A stretch of DNA of 64,000 bases from JBFXCK01 sp050182275 (lineage in GTDB: Bacteria; Pseudomonadota; Alphaproteobacteria; SHNJ01). The first letter of the stretch is position 1. Each line of letters starts with the position of its first letter. The notes beneath the pieces were generated by a model. The model did no database searches. It was given only the letters and a program-made list of their open reading frames with translations, and had not been told where the DNA came from. The stretch lies in contig JBFXCK010000006.1 of the NCBI GenBank assembly GCA_050182275.1, forward strand, positions 1 to 64,000, in the 5' to 3' direction. A program made the translations under genes and the position numbers. This document shows positions 33,133-42,239 of this stretch, in pieces.

Positions 33133-33876
33133 GTGGCCGGCGGCAAAAAACGTCTTGATCTTGTGCTGGTAGAGCGTGGCCTGGCGCCCAGCCGTACTAT
33201 AGCCCAAGGCCTAATTTTAGCCGGAAAAGTTTTAAGCGAAACCAAGCGCCTGGATAAGCCGGGGCAGTTGGTTGATGACGCAATCGCCCTTACCGTCAAA
33301 GAAAAAGAGCATCCGTGGGTTTCGCGCGGCGGCGTGAAATTAAACTATGCGCTTGATCATTTTCGTATTGATGTCAAAGATGCCGTTGGCCTCGATATAG
33401 GCGCTTCGACCGGCGGCTTTACCGATGTTTTGCTAAGCCGCGGCGCTGCCAAGGTTTATGCGATTGATGTGGGGCATAACCAATTGGATTGGAAACTGCG
33501 CCAAGATCCACGCGTTATTGCGCAGGAAGGCGTTAATGCCCGTTATCTAACGGAAGAAAACGTGCCGGAAGCGGTCGATATTATTGTATGCGACGTGAGC
33601 TTTATCAGCCTAACTTTGGCGCTGCCGGCAGCGCTTAAATTCGCCAAAAAAGGCGCATGGCTGGCAGCGTTGATTAAGCCGCAATTTGAAGTAGGCAAAG
33701 AAAATGTCGGCAAGGGCGGGATTGTGCGCGATCCTTCCTTGCATCAAGAAGTTTGCCGGAAAATCGAAAATTGGCTGACGTCGCTGCAAGATTGGAGAAT
33801 CGAAGGCATTATCGACAGCCCGATTACCGGTACGGATGGAAATAAAGAATTTTTGCTAACCGCGCGGAAAATTTAG
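33133..33876 (+). CDS. tlyA: TlyA-type rRNA 2'-O-methyltransferase / hemolysin family
   Basis: A 247-residue protein with an N-terminal S4 RNA-binding domain (residues about 5-65, KKRLDLVLVERGLAPSRTIAQGLI) and a FtsJ/RrmJ-like methyltransferase domain with the SAM site VGLDIGASTGGFTDVLL near 97 and the IVCDVSFISL and ALIKPQFEVG (catalytic Lys) blocks. Mycobacterial TlyA methylates 16S and 23S rRNA. Start is a GTG at 33133, 6 bases after ispA stops. Its end overlaps that of the convergent sppA gene by 4 bases. Confidence 0.93.
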   Translation: MAGGKKRLDLVLVERGLAPSRTIAQGLILAGKVLSETKRLDKPGQLVDDAIALTVKEKEHPWVSRGGVKLNYALDHFRIDVKDAVGLDIGASTGGFTDVLLSRGAAKVYAIDVGHNQLDWKLRQDPRVIAQEGVNARYLTEENVPEAVDIIVCDVSFISLTLALPAALKFAKKGAWLAALIKPQFEVGKENVGKGGIVRDPSLHQEVCRKIENWLTSLQDWRIEGIIDSPITGTDGNKEFLLTARKI

Positions 33877-35606
33877 CGCAAAATAAAGGGCGCTAATCTT
33901 GCCTGTTTGCCCTGCGTTTGCAAGTTTGTCAGCCAATAAGGCAAGCCCATATTCAATAATGGATTGCCGCCTTTTAAGAGGGCCACAATTTCTTCCAAGG
34001 GCGATTCTTCCCGCGGGTAGGTAATAAATTCCACCGGCTCATTTTCTTGTAAAGCCAAGGCGGTGCGTACTTCTTGCAAAGCGCCTTGCCAGCCATCGGT
34101 GCGGTCGATCAATTTATGTTCCTTGGCTTGAGCGCCGCTCCATACCCGCCCCTGCGCCGCTTGATCGGCTTCCTCGAGGGAAATTTTACGGCTTTCCGCG
34201 ACTTTGCCGAGGAAATCCTGGTAACTGGTTTCAATCCATTCGGTCAAGCGGGCGTAGGCGGCCGGGGAAAAATCCTGGGTCGGCGACCACATATCGGCGT
34301 TATCGCCGATTTTGATGCGGCCGATATTTACATCCAACTTCTCCGCCAATTTACCGCCGATAATTTTGCCGCCAATCACCCCGATTGAACCGGTGATCGT
34401 GCCGCGCTGGGCGACAATGCGCTCGGCGCCTAGGGCCACGAAATAACCGCCCGAAGCCGCCACATCGCCCATCGAGGCGATGATGGGCTTATTTTTCTTC
34501 CGCGCTTTTTGCAACGCCGCCCAAACTGTGTCGGAAGCGACATAAGATCCGCCGGGGCTATCGATGCGTAAAACAAGCGCATCGATGGAATCATTTTCCA
34601 CGGCTTCGTTAATTGCTTCAACTAAGCTATCGGCCCCTATATGCGATCCGCCGCGCCAGGGCGGCGAAAAATCGCTTACCCCACGGCTAATTTCGCCGAC
34701 CGTATAAATTAGGGCGACTTGTTTGGCCAAGCGCCGGCTGGGCAAGGCATCTTTATAATCCGCCAAATTAATACAAGTGGGAGCGCGCTTATTGTCGGGG
34801 CAGGCGGTTTCTTTCAAATCGGTGACGTAGCCCAATTTATCAACCAGTTTTTTCTTTACCGCCGCCTGGGCGCTTAAGGGCGCATTATCAATGGCATGGC
34901 GCAATTCTTGCGGCGGTAGTCCGCGCCCTTTTGCCATATCTTGTATGCGTTGTTCAAACATATCGCTGGCCAGGCTTTCCATGCTCAACCGGTCGCTGGG
35001 GGTGAAGTTTCTTTCGGTCAGAAAATTCATCGCAGTTTTAAATTTGCCGCGGGCGACAAAGCTGGGCGTGATGCCGATTTTATCCAACAGCCCGCGTAAA
35101 AAAGGAATTTCAATCGATACGCCCAACACGCCCCAATCGCCGGAGGGTTGCAGCCAAATTTGATCGAAGGCGGTCGCTAAATAATAAGCGCCCGGATTGG
35201 CGCCTTCGGCCCCCAGCGTGTCGGCGAAGGCATAGGCGAATTTGCCGCCCTCGCGGAAGCGCAAAATAGCTTCGCGTAAATCCTGGGTGCGGGCATTGCC
35301 CAAATCGCCCGAATCAAGCCGCATGACAATGCCCTTCACGCGCTTGTCTTTGGCGGCGCGGTCAAGGGCGGTGATAGCTTCGATGAAAGACAGGGGCGGG
35401 TTTTCCAGCCAGGTTAATAAGGAATGGCGGCCGGTATATTCGGGCAAGCCATCGTTCAGATCATAGGTAAGAACCACCTCATTCGGCAGCGTTCTTAATT
35501 GGTGGCGGTAAATAAGGCCGCTGATAAATCCCACCAGCGAACTTATCAGCACGGCGGCGCCGATGAAAATGCAAATACCTTTTAATAAGCGAAGGAAAAT
35601 TTTCAT
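33873..35606 (-). CDS. sppA: Signal peptide peptidase SppA, 67-kDa type
   Basis: Inner-membrane Ser/Lys protease that clears cleaved signal peptides. The 577-residue protein has an N-terminal anchor helix (residues about 9-32) and the duplicated ClpP-like structure of the long SppA class: the general-base Lys in VARGKFKTAMNFLTERNF near residue 190 and the nucleophilic Ser in IASMGDVAASGGYFVALGA near 390, followed by the TGSIGVIGG block. That places Lys in the N-terminal and Ser in the C-terminal half, as in E. coli SppA. It lies 5 bases downstream of fabI on the same strand. Confidence 0.95.
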   Translation of the reverse strand: MKIFLRLLKGICIFIGAAVLISSLVGFISGLIYRHQLRTLPNEVVLTYDLNDGLPEYTGRHSLLTWLENPPLSFIEAITALDRAAKDKRVKGIVMRLDSGDLGNARTQDLREAILRFREGGKFAYAFADTLGAEGANPGAYYLATAFDQIWLQPSGDWGVLGVSIEIPFLRGLLDKIGITPSFVARGKFKTAMNFLTERNFTPSDRLSMESLASDMFEQRIQDMAKGRGLPPQELRHAIDNAPLSAQAAVKKKLVDKLGYVTDLKETACPDNKRAPTCINLADYKDALPSRRLAKQVALIYTVGEISRGVSDFSPPWRGGSHIGADSLVEAINEAVENDSIDALVLRIDSPGGSYVASDTVWAALQKARKKNKPIIASMGDVAASGGYFVALGAERIVAQRGTITGSIGVIGGKIIGGKLAEKLDVNIGRIKIGDNADMWSPTQDFSPAAYARLTEWIETSYQDFLGKVAESRKISLEEADQAAQGRVWSGAQAKEHKLIDRTDGWQGALQEVRTALALQENEPVEFITYPREESPLEEIVALLKGGNPLLNMGLPYWLTNLQTQGKQARLAPFILR

Positions 35607-35611
35607 TCGCT

Positions 35612-36457
35612 TTAAGCGGCTTCATTGCCGGTAACGGTCGCGATATCCGGCGCGTCGGCTGCTTTCATGCCAACCACATGATAGCCGCAATCGACATGCA
35701 GCACTTCGCCGGTAACGCCGCTGCCCAAGGCAGAAGCCAAATATACAGCAGTGCCGCCCACATCTTCCAAGGTGACATTGCGTTTTAAGGGCGCGTTCAA
35801 TTCATTCCATTTCAGGATATAGCGGAAATCGCCAATCCCGGCGGCGGCTAAAGTTTTGATGGGGCCTGCCGAAATCGCATTAACGCGAATATTCTCTTTG
35901 CCCAAATCCGAGGCCAAGTACCGCACGCTTGATTCCAGCGCCGCCTTGGCGACACCCATGACATTATAATGCGGCATCACACGTTCCGCGCCGGCGTAGG
36001 TCAAAGTTAAAAGGGAGCCGCCATTTTTCATGAGCGGCACGGCGCGCTGGCACACGGCGGTGAAGGAGTAACAGGAAATTTCCATCGTCTGGCGGAAATT
36101 GTTGCGCGAGGTGGCCAGATATTTGCCTTTCAATTCTTCCTTGTCGGAAAAGGCGATTGCATGCACTACAAAATCAAGCCCGCCCCAATGTTTGGCGACG
36201 GCGGTAAAAACGGTATCTAGGCTGGCATCATCATTAGCATCGCACGACATAATCAATTTCACGCCCAAAGATTCGGCCAAGGGCGTAATACGCTTTAAAA
36301 AAGGCTCGCCTTGATAAGTAAAGGCCAATTCAGCCCCTTGCGCGTGCAGGGCTTGAGCGATTCCCCAGGCAATCGAACGGTCATTGGCAACGCCCATAAT
36401 CAGGCCGCGTTTGCCTTTCATCAGCGTGCCGGTGGGTAGGGAAGGGGTGTCGCTCAT
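35612..36457 (-). CDS. fabI: Enoyl-[acyl-carrier-protein] reductase (NADH)
   Basis: Last reductive step of fatty-acid elongation. The 281-residue SDR-type protein has the FabI variant of the nucleotide site, GLIMGVANDRSIAWGIAQAL near 15-34, the catalytic Tyr and Lys in MPHYNVMGVAKAALESSVRYLA with Tyr-x6-Lys spacing, and the substrate-loop block INAISAGPIKTLAAAGIGDF. Highly conserved length. The GGAGGCAATG context gives a strong ribosome site. It is expressed toward sppA. Confidence 0.97.
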   Translation of the reverse strand: MSDTPSLPTGTLMKGKRGLIMGVANDRSIAWGIAQALHAQGAELAFTYQGEPFLKRITPLAESLGVKLIMSCDANDDASLDTVFTAVAKHWGGLDFVVHAIAFSDKEELKGKYLATSRNNFRQTMEISCYSFTAVCQRAVPLMKNGGSLLTLTYAGAERVMPHYNVMGVAKAALESSVRYLASDLGKENIRVNAISAGPIKTLAAAGIGDFRYILKWNELNAPLKRNVTLEDVGGTAVYLASALGSGVTGEVLHVDCGYHVVGMKAADAPDIATVTGNEAA

Positions 36458-36533
36458 TACATTGCCTCCTGCGGGGGTGAAGATATGCCGCTATGCTAGT
36501 TACTATGGCCTGGGCGTGAATGTCAATTTCCCT

Positions 36534-37511
36534 TTAAATCTCGAGTTTGTCTAAAGCGGCCCTGGGGTTGTACTTATTTTTACGGCTCCATTTTTCGATG
36601 AAGTCGTTCAAATCCCGGTCAGTTTTTTCGGGCAAGGCGATTTTCAATTTCACATACTGATCGCCACGGGTTTTGCTGGCTGGGTTAAGAATTCCTTTGC
36701 CTTTCAGGCGCAGCATGGTGTCGGTGTTGGAGTTTTTTGGCACAGCGACATTGACCCGGCCATCGATAGTCGGAACATTCAAGCTGCCGCCCGCTACCGC
36801 CTCATGAAGGGTTATAGGAACTTCTAGGATCAAATCCAAGCCGCGGCGGGTGAAAAAGGGATGCGGCGCCACATTCAACTGCACATAGGCATCGCCTGCT
36901 TGGCCACCCACCAAATCGACATTGCCCTGGCCTTTTAAGCGCAAATTTTGCTTGTCTTCCGAAGCGGGCGGGATAGTGACGGCAATAGTCCGGCCATTTT
37001 CCAGCACTAAGGATTTTTTCGCGCCCCGCGCTGCGTCAAAGAAGCCGATATTCAACACATAATGCACATCGCTTCCCGGCACAGGCCGGGCGCGGGAATA
37101 AGGCGATTCGGCGCGGGTGCGCTCCTTTGGTTTGCGTTGTTTGCGCATACTGGCGAAAATATCGGCGATAATGTCGTCCATTTCGGGTCCGCGGTTGAAA
37201 TGGGGGCCGCCGCCCTCCTCGAAGGAATAAGAAAAATCTTGCCAGTTGGCGCGCTGGCCGCCGCCGGAACGGCCGCCAAAACCTTGCGGGTTGCCTTGCG
37301 CGTCGATTTCACCGCTGTCAAAGCGCCGGCGTTTTTTTTCATCGCCGATAATGTCATAAGCGGCCGAGATTTCCTTAAAACTTTTTTCCGAAGCTTTATC
37401 ATTGGGATTTTGGTCGGGATGATATTTTTTGGCCAGTTTGCGATAGGCCTTTTTAATTTCATCGGGACTGGCGCTGCGGCTAACGCCTAAAATCGTATAA
37501 GGGTCTCTCAT
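36534..37511 (-). CDS. DnaJ-family co-chaperone (CbpA/curved-DNA-binding type)
   Basis: A 325-residue J-domain protein. The J domain spans about 2-68 with the HPD motif (AKKYHPDQNPNDK), next is a Gly-rich linker of about 60 residues (GFGGRSGGGQRANW), then two beta-barrel C-terminal domains (VHYVLNIGFFDAARGAKKSLVLENGR; DAYVQLNVAPHPFFTRRGLDLIL). The Cys-rich zinc finger of DnaJ is absent, as in CbpA/DjlA-like type II proteins. It would stimulate a DnaK-type ATPase. A terminator stands just upstream, so it has its own promoter in the short gap from 37512 to 37540. Confidence 0.92.
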   Translation of the reverse strand: MRDPYTILGVSRSASPDEIKKAYRKLAKKYHPDQNPNDKASEKSFKEISAAYDIIGDEKKRRRFDSGEIDAQGNPQGFGGRSGGGQRANWQDFSYSFEEGGGPHFNRGPEMDDIIADIFASMRKQRKPKERTRAESPYSRARPVPGSDVHYVLNIGFFDAARGAKKSLVLENGRTIAVTIPPASEDKQNLRLKGQGNVDLVGGQAGDAYVQLNVAPHPFFTRRGLDLILEVPITLHEAVAGGSLNVPTIDGRVNVAVPKNSNTDTMLRLKGKGILNPASKTRGDQYVKLKIALPEKTDRDLNDFIEKWSRKNKYNPRAALDKLEI

Positions 37512-37540
37512 GGGGCCTACTATAGCGTAGTTGTAAAATA

Positions 37541-37571
37541 AAAAAAGGACGGGGTTTAAAACCCGTCCTTT
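37541..37571 (-). terminator. Rho-independent terminator after the glycine-zipper lipoprotein gene
   Basis: A perfect 10-base-pair stem, AAAGGACGGG (37544-37553) with CCCGTCCTTT (37562-37571), with an 8-base loop. On the minus strand it is followed by a T tract (from the A run 37541-37546). It lies 23 bases after the lipoprotein stop and just upstream of the DnaJ-like gene start. Confidence 0.9.
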
Positions 37572-37593
37572 CTTGATAAAGTATCAGGCTTTA

Positions 37594-38058
37594 CTAGCTC
37601 TTGATTTGCCAATCGCCCGAATCATCGCGGCAGGCGGTGCCATAGGCCTGTTCGCTGCGGCCACCCACTTGAATGGTTTGGGTGTATTCGCGGCACACTT
37701 GGCCGTCGGTGTTATAGGTGCGGATAGGGGTAACCGAGCCCGAATTGCCTGAATCGGGATTGCGCCAGTAAACCGGTTGGTTGCTGCGGCCGGTTTCAAA
37801 AGCGCTATAAGCAGCGCGGTTGGCATAAGAGCGGTCGGCGGCATCCAACGATTTGCCGATTTCACTGCCGGCATAAGCGCCAAGCAAGGTGCCGATCGCG
37901 ATCGCTGCGGTTTGGCCGCGGCCGCCGCCAATATTATGGCCGACCACTGCCCCGCCGGCGGCACCCAGCAAAGTGCCGATATTTTGCTTAGGCCCAGCGC
38001 CTTCAGCGCAGGCGGTTACAAACACTGTAACAAGCAGGGATAGAAGGAGTTTTTTCAT
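37594..38058 (-). CDS. Glycine-zipper outer-membrane lipoprotein (17-kDa surface antigen type)
   Basis: A 154-residue lipoprotein with signal peptide MKKLLLSLLVTVFVTAC (lipobox Cys at about 17), then a glycine-zipper 2TM region (residues about 27-70: GTLLGAAGGAVVGHNIGGG and AIAIGTLLGAYAGSEIGKSLD) and a C-terminal globular region ending QAYGTACRDDSGDWQIKS. The pattern matches the rickettsial 17-kDa antigen / SmpA-related family that sits in the outer membrane. It uses the strong terminator at 37541 and has a long 5' gap of about 180 bases to the divergent pdxH. Confidence 0.9.
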   Translation of the reverse strand: MKKLLLSLLVTVFVTACAEGAGPKQNIGTLLGAAGGAVVGHNIGGGRGQTAAIAIGTLLGAYAGSEIGKSLDAADRSYANRAAYSAFETGRSNQPVYWRNPDSGNSGSVTPIRTYNTDGQVCREYTQTIQVGGRSEQAYGTACRDDSGDWQIKS

Positions 38059-38237
38059 AGGATTTACCTCGTTAACGGAAAAAGATGATAAAAAAATTAT
38101 AGGTGAAAGACCCCTCTTCTGTAAAGAATGCTATTTGTTTTATACCGTTTGACTATGGCCGAATTGCGACCATCGTCTTTCATTTAACGCCATGATATGT
38201 AATATTTTTTACGTTCCCTGCTTCGAGCTTCATTTTT

Positions 38238-38849
38238 ATGCCCCAATTCAACACCGCCGATGACAACATCTTGCGCTTCAATCCGTTGGAGCTGTTCAAG
38301 AATTGGTATGAGGAGGCCATCGTCAGCGAACCCGAAGACCCCAATGCCATGAGCTTGGCAACGGTGGATGAGGACGGCCGCCCCAGCGTGCGGATAGTCT
38401 TATTAAAGGAATTCGGTGAGGCGGGCTTTATTTTTTATACCCACCGTCCCAGCCGTAAGGGCAAAGCCTTGCTGGCGCGCCCTTTTGCAGCGCTATGCTT
38501 GCATTGGAAGTCGCTGCGCCGCCAAATCCGCCTGGAAGGGCCGGTGCAAGAAGTGCCGGAAAGCATGGCCGATGACTATTTCGCGACCCGGCCCCGGCTT
38601 AATCAATTGGGGGCGTGGGCGAGCCGGCAATCGGAAATTTTGCCCTCGGCGGGGGAATTCGAGCAACGGCTGGAAGAAGTCACGCGTAAATTTGAAGGCC
38701 AGAAAGTGCCACGCCCGCCTTATTGGACAGGATTTTCTTTAATGCCTGACAGCATAGAGTTTTGGCAGCAACAACCAAACCGCTGGCATCAGCGCGTGAT
38801 TTTCACTAAAACAAAAACGGGATGGGATTCAACCAGGCTTTATCCATGA
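38238..38849 (+). CDS. pdxH: Pyridoxine/pyridoxamine 5'-phosphate oxidase
   Basis: FMN enzyme that makes pyridoxal 5'-phosphate. The 203 residues contain the FMN-binding block MSLATVDEDGRPSVRIVLLKEFGEAGFIFYTH, the QIRLEGPVQEVP stretch, SRQSEILPS and the C-terminal PPYWTGFSLMPDSIEFWQ, all PdxH signatures. It ends in the start codon of the CDF transporter gene (ATGA overlap). The run of four plus-strand genes beginning here looks like one transcript though the functions differ. Confidence 0.96.
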   Translation: MPQFNTADDNILRFNPLELFKNWYEEAIVSEPEDPNAMSLATVDEDGRPSVRIVLLKEFGEAGFIFYTHRPSRKGKALLARPFAALCLHWKSLRRQIRLEGPVQEVPESMADDYFATRPRLNQLGAWASRQSEILPSAGEFEQRLEEVTRKFEGQKVPRPPYWTGFSLMPDSIEFWQQQPNRWHQRVIFTKTKTGWDSTRLYP

Positions 38850-39745
38850 CCTTATTCAATGATCCGCAACGCCTTACCCGTTTTACCGCCGTCTTAGCCA
38901 TAGCGGTTGCAACCGTGTTAGCTGTAATCAAAGCCGTTACCTGGCTTTTGACCGGCTCGCTTGGCATGCTGGCGACGGCCGTCGATTCTTTGCTTGATGT
39001 TGGCATGTCGGGCATTAGCCTGTTCGCCATCCGCGCGGCGCAACGCCCGCCCGACCGCGAGCACCGTTTTGGCCATGGCAAGGCAGAGCCTTTGGCTGCC
39101 ATGGCGCAAGGCGCTTTCATCGCCGGTTCTTCGCTTTTATTGCTGATGGAAGCCGGACGCCGCTTGCAAGAGCCGGTGATATTAGAACAAACCTCCACCG
39201 GCTTTGCCGTGATGGTGCTGGCGATAGTCATGACATTGCTATTGGTGGCTTGGCAATATTGGGTGGTGCGGCGCACGCAATCTTTAGCAATTGCTGCTGA
39301 CATGACGCATTACCGTGTTGATATTCTGGTCAATGTGTTTGTCATGATCGGCTTGGTTTTGGTCAATGCGACACAAAAAGCATGGATTGACTCAGCCATC
39401 GCCGCCAGTTTGGCGGTATATTTGCTGCGCACCAGCTGGCAAATCAGCAAACAAGCGTTAGACATGCTTCTTGATCGCGAATTGCCGGATGATGAGCGGG
39501 AAAAAATCGGCACGCTTATCCGCGCCGAACCTTCGGTGCGCGATTTCCATGATTTGCGCACCCGCGCCGCCGGATCCGCCCGCTTTATTCAGTTCCATTT
39601 GGAATTGGATAGCGATTTAACCTTGGCCGAGGCGCATGAAGTAACCGACCGGGTGGAAAAGGCAATCGAGGCGTTGTATCCCGAAACCCATGTAGCGATT
39701 CACCAAGAACCTTACGGCATCGAGGATCACCGTGACAATTTCTAA
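38846..39745 (+). CDS. Cation diffusion facilitator, FieF type
   Basis: A divalent-metal/proton antiporter of about 299 residues from the ATG at 38846 (which overlaps the pdxH stop as ATGA; the frame is open to 38822). It has six hydrophobic helices; metal ligands appear as DxxxD in AVDSLLDVGMSG and HxxxD in HYRVDILVNV, the FieF (Fe/Zn) pattern. The cytosolic C-terminal domain begins near 205 (DREHRFGHGKAEP is in the loop before; LDRELPDDEREKIGTL starts the tail). It differs from the zinc-type CDF at 62.9 kb, which has His in both pairs. Confidence 0.93.
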   Translation: MTLFNDPQRLTRFTAVLAIAVATVLAVIKAVTWLLTGSLGMLATAVDSLLDVGMSGISLFAIRAAQRPPDREHRFGHGKAEPLAAMAQGAFIAGSSLLLLMEAGRRLQEPVILEQTSTGFAVMVLAIVMTLLLVAWQYWVVRRTQSLAIAADMTHYRVDILVNVFVMIGLVLVNATQKAWIDSAIAASLAVYLLRTSWQISKQALDMLLDRELPDDEREKIGTLIRAEPSVRDFHDLRTRAAGSARFIQFHLELDSDLTLAEAHEVTDRVEKAIEALYPETHVAIHQEPYGIEDHRDNF

Positions 39746-40496
39746 AAAAGTCATTTGGATTACCGGCGCTTCTTCCGGCATTGGCCGTGCGCTGGCGTTG
39801 CGTCTCGCGGAAGAGGGGCATGATATAGCGGTCTCTGCGCGGCGGGAAGAAGAGCTGCTTCATGTCATGGAAGAAGCCAGCAGCATGGCCGGGAAAATCA
39901 TCCCTTTTACGCTGGATGTAGTTGACGCCAAGGCCAATCAGAATGTGGCCGCGGCAATTGAAAACAAATTGGGGCCGATCGACATCGCCATTTTCGGCGC
40001 CGGCTATCATGAAGAAGTAAGGTTGGAAAATTTTAAGCTCGACACTTTCCACCGATTAATGGATATCAATTTTTTTGGCGTTGTTAATGGAGTGAATGCG
40101 GTGCTGCCAAGTTTTAAGCGCCGGAGTGCTGGGCATATCGCCATTATTTCCTCGGTCGCGGGCTATCGCGGCTTGCCGGTGGCCTCGGCTTACGGCGCCA
40201 CCAAGGCGGCGTTGATTAATTTTGCCGAAAGCATCAATTTCGATGCGCGGCATATGGGGATTAAGGTGCAAATCATCAATCCAGGATTTGTTAAAACGCC
40301 TTTGACCGATAAAAACCGGTTTCCCATGCCGTTTTTAATTCCGGCGGAGGAGGCGGCCAATAAAATCGCTAAAGGCTTGCGGCGCAATAAATTTGAAATC
40401 GCCTTTCCGTGGATGTTTGTCAGTATCTTAAAAATTTTAAAGCAATTGCCCGATAGCTGGTATTTCAGGCTGGTTGCCAAGGCGACGGGGAAATAA
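39732..40496 (+). CDS. Short-chain dehydrogenase/reductase
   Basis: A 254-residue classical SDR starting with a GTG at 39732. TGASSGIGRALALRLAEEGHD carries the cofactor-binding TGxxxGIG motif, FGVVNGVNAVLPSF and IAIISSVAGYRGLPVASAYGATKAALINF carry the Ser-Tyr-Lys triad. The C-terminal 40 residues are hydrophobic and basic (FAWMFVSILKILKQLPDSWYF), suggesting loose membrane attachment as in membrane-lipid-linked SDRs. Its start is 14 bases inside the CDF gene and it overlaps the NTF2-like gene by one base. In related genomes this pair stands next to the FAD oxidoreductase-DUF1365-cfa cluster. Confidence 0.9.
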   Translation: MTISKKVIWITGASSGIGRALALRLAEEGHDIAVSARREEELLHVMEEASSMAGKIIPFTLDVVDAKANQNVAAAIENKLGPIDIAIFGAGYHEEVRLENFKLDTFHRLMDINFFGVVNGVNAVLPSFKRRSAGHIAIISSVAGYRGLPVASAYGATKAALINFAESINFDARHMGIKVQIINPGFVKTPLTDKNRFPMPFLIPAEEAANKIAKGLRRNKFEIAFPWMFVSILKILKQLPDSWYFRLVAKATGK

Positions 40497-40927
40497 TGAT
40501 CGAAGAAGCTCTTAAAAACTATATTGCTTATTACGAAAAGCTGACCCCTGCCACTATCGGCGATTTGCGGCAATTGGCGGCGGCGGATATGTATTTTGAA
40601 GATCCGTTCAACAAATTTACCGGTGTTGAAAAGCTGATCGCGCTTTATCAAAAAATGTATCAGGTGATGGATAATCCGCGCTTTGTTATTTTACATTCTG
40701 CGGCATCAGGCAATCAGGCCTATATTCATTGGCATATGTTTTATTATCTGAAGGGTAAAAAGCAAGAACACAAAATTGATGGCATTAGTTTGGCTGTTTT
40801 CAGTGAAGGCGGAAAACTAATCAGCCATATTGATTATTGGGATGCCGGCCAGGCGGTATATGCGCAGATTCCAGTGCTGGGCAGCATTATCCGTTTTATC
40901 CGGCGGAAATTAGGCGCCGCGGATTAA
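40496..40927 (+). CDS. NTF2-like (SnoaL-type) protein
   Basis: A 143-residue protein of the nuclear transport factor 2 fold. Helical start (YIAYYEKLTPATIGDLRQLAAADMYFEDPFN), then strands containing IHWHMFYYL and HKIDGISLAVFSEGGKLISHIDYWDAG. The pocket-type His and Asp residues are visible but catalysis is not shown. It overlaps the SDR by one base (TAATG) and its end overlaps the convergent cfa gene by 18 bases. Neighbourhood suggests a helper in fatty-acid or lipid modification. Confidence 0.8.
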   Translation: MIEEALKNYIAYYEKLTPATIGDLRQLAAADMYFEDPFNKFTGVEKLIALYQKMYQVMDNPRFVILHSAASGNQAYIHWHMFYYLKGKKQEHKIDGISLAVFSEGGKLISHIDYWDAGQAVYAQIPVLGSIIRFIRRKLGAAD

Positions 40928-42199
40928 GGCGATTTGCCGTACATCGATTGTGTTGATCTTAAAGCCCGCCTCGCAATAGCCAAGATAATAGCGCCACATG
41001 CGCTGAAAGCGTTCATCAAAGCCCATGCGTTCAATTTTACCCCAGGCGGCATCGAAACGGTTGCGCCATTCATGCAAGGTGCGGGCGTAATGCAGGCCAT
41101 AACCGTTATTGGCGGCCATGGTAAAACCCGCTTCATCAATCAGCTTTGCTAAAATGGAAGGCGAAGGGAGCATGCCGCCCGGAAATACGTAACGCTGAAT
41201 AAAATCGGGGCAGCGTTTGTAATTTTCAAAACGGTCGTCATGGATAGTAATCAATTGCATTACGGCGCGGCCTTCCGGTTTTAAGACGCTGTATAATTTA
41301 TCAAAAAACACCGGCCAATATTTTTCGCCGACAGCTTCGAACATTTCAATCGAAACCACGCGGTCGAATTTTTGCTCAATTTCGCGGTAATCGCGCATAA
41401 GAATTTTCACGCGGTCGCCCAAACCCGCCTTCAAGGCGCGCTGACGGGCGAATTCGGCATGCTCTTGGGAGTTGGTGATGGCGGTGACGTTGCAGGCGTA
41501 ATTCTTGGCCAAAAATTCCGCCATGCCGCCCCAGCCGCAGCCGATTTCCAAAACTTCCTGGCCGGGCTGAATTTGCAAAAGACCGGCCAAATGGCGGTAT
41601 TTATTATATTGCGCTTCTTCCAGGCTTTGCCGTTCATGGGCATAAATCGCCGAAGAATAGGTCATGCTGGCATCCAGCCATTCAGCATAGAAACTGTTGC
41701 CGATGTCATAATGATAGGCAATGTTGCGTTTGGCTTGGCGCTTGGTGTTGGCTTGCAAGAAATGCCATATGCGGCGGAAAAAATGCACCCAAGATTGGCC
41801 ATAGAAAGGGGCAAGCAGCGTGTCTTCATTGCTCATCCACCAGTCCATGATGGCGGTGATATCGGGGCTGTCCCATTCGCCATCCAAATAACATTCGGCG
41901 AAAGCCAAATCGCCGCCCAATAAAACTTTGCCGGGCACTTTGATGTCTTTTAATTTAAGCACGGCATTGTGTCCGGGTTCGGCGCCGCCGAAAATAAAAG
42001 CCTGATTATTTGGCAAAATCAACGTCATCGTGCCGCGTTTTGAACGGTCCAAAAACTGCACCGCCATACGCAGGCCGCGGCTTAGTTTGCTGGCGGCTTC
42101 TTCGCGCCGGTCAGGGGTAATAATGTCGATACCGCTTAAATAGGCTTGTTCAGCGGCAGGTTTGGGAAAATTTTCGACAGTGGCAAGCTGAGCGCTCAT
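40910..42199 (-). CDS. cfa: Cyclopropane-fatty-acyl-phospholipid synthase family protein
   Basis: A 429-residue SAM methyltransferase that modifies double bonds of membrane phospholipid acyl chains. The N-terminal 140 residues form the lipid-binding domain (LRMAVQFLDRSKRGTM; LGGDLAFAECYLDGEWDSPD), and the catalytic domain has YDIGNSFYAEWLDASMTYSSAIY, VLEIGCGWGGMAEFLA (SAM site) and VSIEMFEAVGEKYW. AGGAG stands 8 bases before the ATG. It ends an operon with DUF1365 and the FAD oxidoreductase. Family members may also add methyl groups or act in furan fatty-acid synthesis, so the exact product is open. Confidence 0.94.
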   Translation of the reverse strand: MSAQLATVENFPKPAAEQAYLSGIDIITPDRREEAASKLSRGLRMAVQFLDRSKRGTMTLILPNNQAFIFGGAEPGHNAVLKLKDIKVPGKVLLGGDLAFAECYLDGEWDSPDITAIMDWWMSNEDTLLAPFYGQSWVHFFRRIWHFLQANTKRQAKRNIAYHYDIGNSFYAEWLDASMTYSSAIYAHERQSLEEAQYNKYRHLAGLLQIQPGQEVLEIGCGWGGMAEFLAKNYACNVTAITNSQEHAEFARQRALKAGLGDRVKILMRDYREIEQKFDRVVSIEMFEAVGEKYWPVFFDKLYSVLKPEGRAVMQLITIHDDRFENYKRCPDFIQRYVFPGGMLPSPSILAKLIDEAGFTMAANNGYGLHYARTLHEWRNRFDAAWGKIERMGFDERFQRMWRYYLGYCEAGFKINTIDVRQIALIRGA

Positions 42200-42239
42200 A
42201 AGTTTTCTCCTGTAAGGGGATGTTTAGCTTATAATTATT

